A DNA stretch of 8,836 nt, from the NCBI GenBank assembly GCA_003557085.1, contig PWPR01000160.1, forward strand, positions 1-8,836, in the 5' to 3' direction. Source of the DNA: Clostridia bacterium. GTDB taxonomy: Bacteria; Bacillota; UBA994; PWPR01. This document shows, piece after piece, positions 7,048-8,836 of this stretch. The notes below the pieces were generated by a model. It saw only the letters and a list, made by a program, of their open reading frames with translations. It did no database searches and was not told the DNA's origin. How positions within the stretch are numbered: the stretch's first letter is position 1; the number at the start of each line of letters is the position of its first letter. The translations under genes were made by a program, and so were the position numbers.

Positions 7048-7898
7048 TTTAATCTTTCCTTTTCATCAATAAAGAAGGGTAATGAGCTAATCAGAGCTAT
7101 TGCTAGATATGCTAAAAAGTTCTGCCTATCAACTACTAGAGGTGTCATTTTTGGATAAATCTCAAAGCTAATTAACCCTCTAATTAAATAAAAGCTGATA
7201 ATAAAACTAAGGACAAACATTAATACTAAGAACAGATAGTCTTTAGCTCTCCATTTAAAATAGAGATAACTTGTTCTTTTTTTTAAGCCATAGCCGCGTG
7301 ATTCCATCGAATCAGCAGTTATGATGGCTTCTTCAAAAGACCAAGTAAAAATCACCCCTATAATCTCACCCCACAGCTTGATTCTTTGCTTAAGCTTCTT
7401 AGTACTTTTAGTTAAAGATCTAATTTCAAAAAGTTCTTTTAGTCGTTTTTGAATCAGCGGGATGTATCTCAGAGCCATATTTATTAAAAAAGCTGATTTT
7501 GGACCAAACCTTCCTATAGCATAGATAAAGCTATGACTATCGATAGTTTCATTGAAAATTTGGAATAAGATAATAATTGTTATAAAAGTCATCGCCATTA
7601 CAAGACCATAAATTACAGCTTCTAGGGTAAAATATCTATTCAATAGTGTGAAAAGAATAGTCTGTCCCCTTTGATTGAAGATAGGATTAATAAGTGTTAA
7701 TACTAAGGATAGTAAAAGATAAAACCTCAACCCTTTTCTAAACTCTAAAAAGCCCTTTAATCTTATTAAGTAAAGAGATAGGGCTATTAGGTATAATAAT
7801 AATATTAAAGGATGAGGGGTTAGCATGATAAAGGTCAGAAGGAGTAAAAAATATATCATTTTTACTATTGGATGGATATCTATAAATCCAAATCTCAT
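7032..7898 (-). CDS. ecfT: ECF transporter transmembrane T component
   Basis: This 288-residue membrane protein is the coupling subunit that links ATP hydrolysis to movement of the S component. It begins with the family-typical IDIHPIVKMIYFL, has hydrophobic segments through about residue 115, and carries NPIFNQRG at 71-78, a common EcfT sequence. The cytoplasmic coupling-helix region follows. The two short Arg motifs that dock into the ATPases are EIRS (158-161), where IRS replaces the usual ARS or ARG, and MESRGYG (198-204), close to the common EARGYG. Two further hydrophobic segments lie near 220-240 and 260-276. The length is normal. The ATG at 7898 follows GGAGG at 7906-7910 by 7 bases and lies 19 bases after the lipoprotein stop. 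The 3' end overlaps the ATPase start by 16 bases. Confidence 0.95.
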   Translation of the reverse strand: MRFGFIDIHPIVKMIYFLLLLTFIMLTPHPLILLLYLIALSLYLIRLKGFLEFRKGLRFYLLLSLVLTLINPIFNQRGQTILFTLLNRYFTLEAVIYGLVMAMTFITIIILFQIFNETIDSHSFIYAIGRFGPKSAFLINMALRYIPLIQKRLKELFEIRSLTKSTKKLKQRIKLWGEIIGVIFTWSFEEAIITADSMESRGYGLKKRTSYLYFKWRAKDYLFLVLMFVLSFIISFYLIRGLISFEIYPKMTPLVVDRQNFLAYLAIALISSLPFFIDEKERLKWRNL

Positions 7899-7917
7899 GC
7901 TAAACCCTCCCCCTTAT

Positions 7918-8505
7918 TTAATCATAAAAATCATTACCAAGTTCTTTAGTATAACGTAGCCTGACATTATCACCTTGATTAATCTCTAAAACACCAATAC
8001 TTCTTTGAGGTATTTCACCATTGAGTTGAATCATCCAGCCACTAAGCGGACCATAATCAAATTCATAATAATCATTAATCCCCTTAAGGTAAGCTGTTCT
8101 ACCTGAGCCCATTAGATCAATTCTGAGATCTTCTTTGTCTGCAATAGCAGTTAAGATATTAAGAGCAATCATAGAATCACCCTCCATCTCATAGCTTTCA
8201 TTTTGATAAAGAATACTATCTGGTCCCTCTATACTAAAACTAATGATATATTTATTACTAATTTCCAAATCTTTAGCAGGTTCTTCTTTTACTACTTCTT
8301 CTTTAGGTGAAGTTGTCTCATCTTCTTCTAGCTCATCTTCTGTTTTCTCTATCTTGCTTTCCTCTTCTATTTCTTCAACCTCTTCTACTTCTTCTTCCTG
8401 ATATTCTTCTTGCAAAGAACCGTTATCAGGCAGAACTTCTGTTTGACAAGCTAAAAGGGCAAAGCTTAAGAGGATTATTAGAATTAAAGCAATGATTTTT
8501 TTCAT
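7918..8505 (-). CDS. DUF4430 (transcobalamin-like C-terminal domain) lipoprotein
   Basis: This 195-residue protein begins with a lysine-hydrophobic signal peptide ending in LLAC, so Cys20 is the likely lipidated residue that tethers it outside the membrane. Residues 33-75 are a glutamate-rich linker (22 Glu in 43 residues), probably a flexible spacer across the cell wall. From about 87 to the end lies a DUF4430 domain, recognised by YGPLSGWM (151-158), LNGE (161-164) and LRYTKELGND (183-192). In animals the related domain forms the smaller half of transcobalamin and intrinsic factor; the alpha-barrel half is absent here. I infer that it binds a ligand and presents it to the ECF transporter encoded next. 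The ligand, perhaps a corrinoid, is unproven. The start lies 8 bases after the SLH gene stop, with only a weak purine-rich site (AGAGAG), so coupling to that gene is likely. Confidence 0.88.
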   Translation of the reverse strand: MKKIIALILIILLSFALLACQTEVLPDNGSLQEEYQEEEVEEVEEIEEESKIEKTEDELEEDETTSPKEEVVKEEPAKDLEISNKYIISFSIEGPDSILYQNESYEMEGDSMIALNILTAIADKEDLRIDLMGSGRTAYLKGINDYYEFDYGPLSGWMIQLNGEIPQRSIGVLEINQGDNVRLRYTKELGNDFYD

Positions 8506-8513
8506 CAGTAAAA

Positions 8514-8822
8514 CTACTCTCTATTTAGTCTTGTTAAAATTGCTGCTGCCATTTCTCTAGTTAAATTATCTTTAGGACTAAATTTATTATTAGCTCCTAC
8601 AATAATATTATTTTCATAAACTGCTTTTACTGCACTTAAATAATTTTCATCAATTAAATCTTTATCTAAAAAGCTAATTGAATCAGCTGTGGTTAAATCA
8701 AAGATATTATATATTAGATTAGCAAATTCTTCTCTAGTAATAGCTTCATTTGGTGAAAACTCTGCTTGAAACATATTATCAAGGTATCCTAGTTTCTCAG
8801 CTGTCGTAATTACTTGATAATA
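8514..8822 (-). CDS. S-layer homology (SLH) domain protein, C-terminal end only
   Basis: The visible 102 residues are the C-terminus of a larger protein; the frame is open to the last genomic base at 8822, so the Met at 8774 is internal, not a start. Two SLH repeats are seen. The first is partial: TTAEKLGYL, then FSPNEAITREEFANLIY. The second runs from SFLDKDL through AVKAVYENNIIVGANNKFSP to NLTREMAAAILTRL near the end. SLH modules usually occur in threes and bind cell-wall-linked polysaccharide, holding proteins on the surface of Gram-positive and some other bacteria. A third repeat and the functional part should lie upstream, off the contig. Only 8 bases separate it from the DUF4430 lipoprotein gene, so it probably belongs to the uptake operon. 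A pipeline translating to base 8836 would add spurious residues LFRS from adapter sequence. Confidence 0.88.
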   Translation of the reverse strand, partial: YYQVITTAEKLGYLDNMFQAEFSPNEAITREEFANLIYNIFDLTTADSISFLDKDLIDENYLSAVKAVYENNIIVGANNKFSPKDNLTREMAAAILTRLNRE

Positions 8823-8836
8823 AGATCGGAAGAGCA
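8823..8836 (+). other. Illumina adapter remnant (artefact)
   Basis: The last 14 bases read AGATCGGAAGAGCA, identical to the start of the standard TruSeq read 1 adapter. Placed exactly at the contig end, this is library read-through that was not trimmed, not genomic DNA. Confidence 0.95.

Noticed and set aside
8307..8495. Leucine-rich plus-strand open frame opposite the lipoprotein gene
   Set aside because: The leucine run is simply the complement of the glutamate codon repeats in the acidic linker.
8514..8774. A complete 86-residue SLH protein starting at the Met at 8774
   Set aside because: The frame continues upstream through a recognisable first SLH repeat (TTAEKLGYL) to the contig end, with no ribosome binding site at 8774; the Met is internal.
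1..8836. CRISPR arrays, tRNA or rRNA genes, insertion sequences, cobalamin riboswitch
   Set aside because: I looked on both strands for repeat-spacer patterns, cloverleaf arms, transposase motifs and a B12-box-like leader and saw none; the operon leader where a riboswitch would sit is outside the window.

Overview
The window is an AT-rich stretch of bacterial DNA. It most likely comes from an anaerobic, low-GC member of the Bacillota (Clostridia-like). The grounds are strong GGAGG-type ribosome binding sites, a surface protein with S-layer homology (SLH) repeats, an energy-coupling factor (ECF) vitamin transporter and a lipoprotein with a DUF4430 domain. No ribosomal RNA or other marker gene is present, so the lineage is an inference. 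The right end is not genomic: its last 14 bases match the start of the common Illumina adapter. The window therefore looks like a whole assembled contig, with one gene cut at each end.

Left part (1-3668, minus strand): two tandem S9 family serine peptidases of the acylaminoacyl-peptidase type, 17 bases apart and probably one transcript. The upstream copy is complete (675 residues, full Ser-Asp-His triad). The downstream copy is a paralogue cut by the contig edge after its catalytic serine. They probably degrade peptides in the cytoplasm.

Middle (3669-4793): a gap of about 300 bases with a terminator-like hairpin and a possible promoter, then the only plus-strand gene, a membrane-anchored polysaccharide deacetylase of the NodB/CE4 fold. 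Its start is puzzling. A near-perfect ribosome binding site sits before an ATC codon, not before the only canonical start codon, which lies 42 bases further upstream.

Right part (4790-8822, minus strand): a compact five-gene operon reading leftward. It encodes the C-terminus of an SLH surface protein, a DUF4430 lipoprotein with a glutamate-rich linker, EcfT, a fused double EcfA ATPase and an S component. The three transporter genes overlap by 16 bases at each junction. DUF4430 is the family resembling the C-terminal domain of transcobalamin, so the set reads as a surface-to-membrane uptake chain: an SLH protein in the cell wall, a tethered lipoprotein, then a dedicated ECF transporter. A corrinoid (vitamin B12-type) ligand is the leading guess but is not proven. 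No riboswitch is visible because the operon's 5' end lies beyond the contig. The operon meets the deacetylase gene tail to tail, the two sharing TTAA as overlapping stop codons, and a possible plus-strand terminator lies inside the S-component gene.
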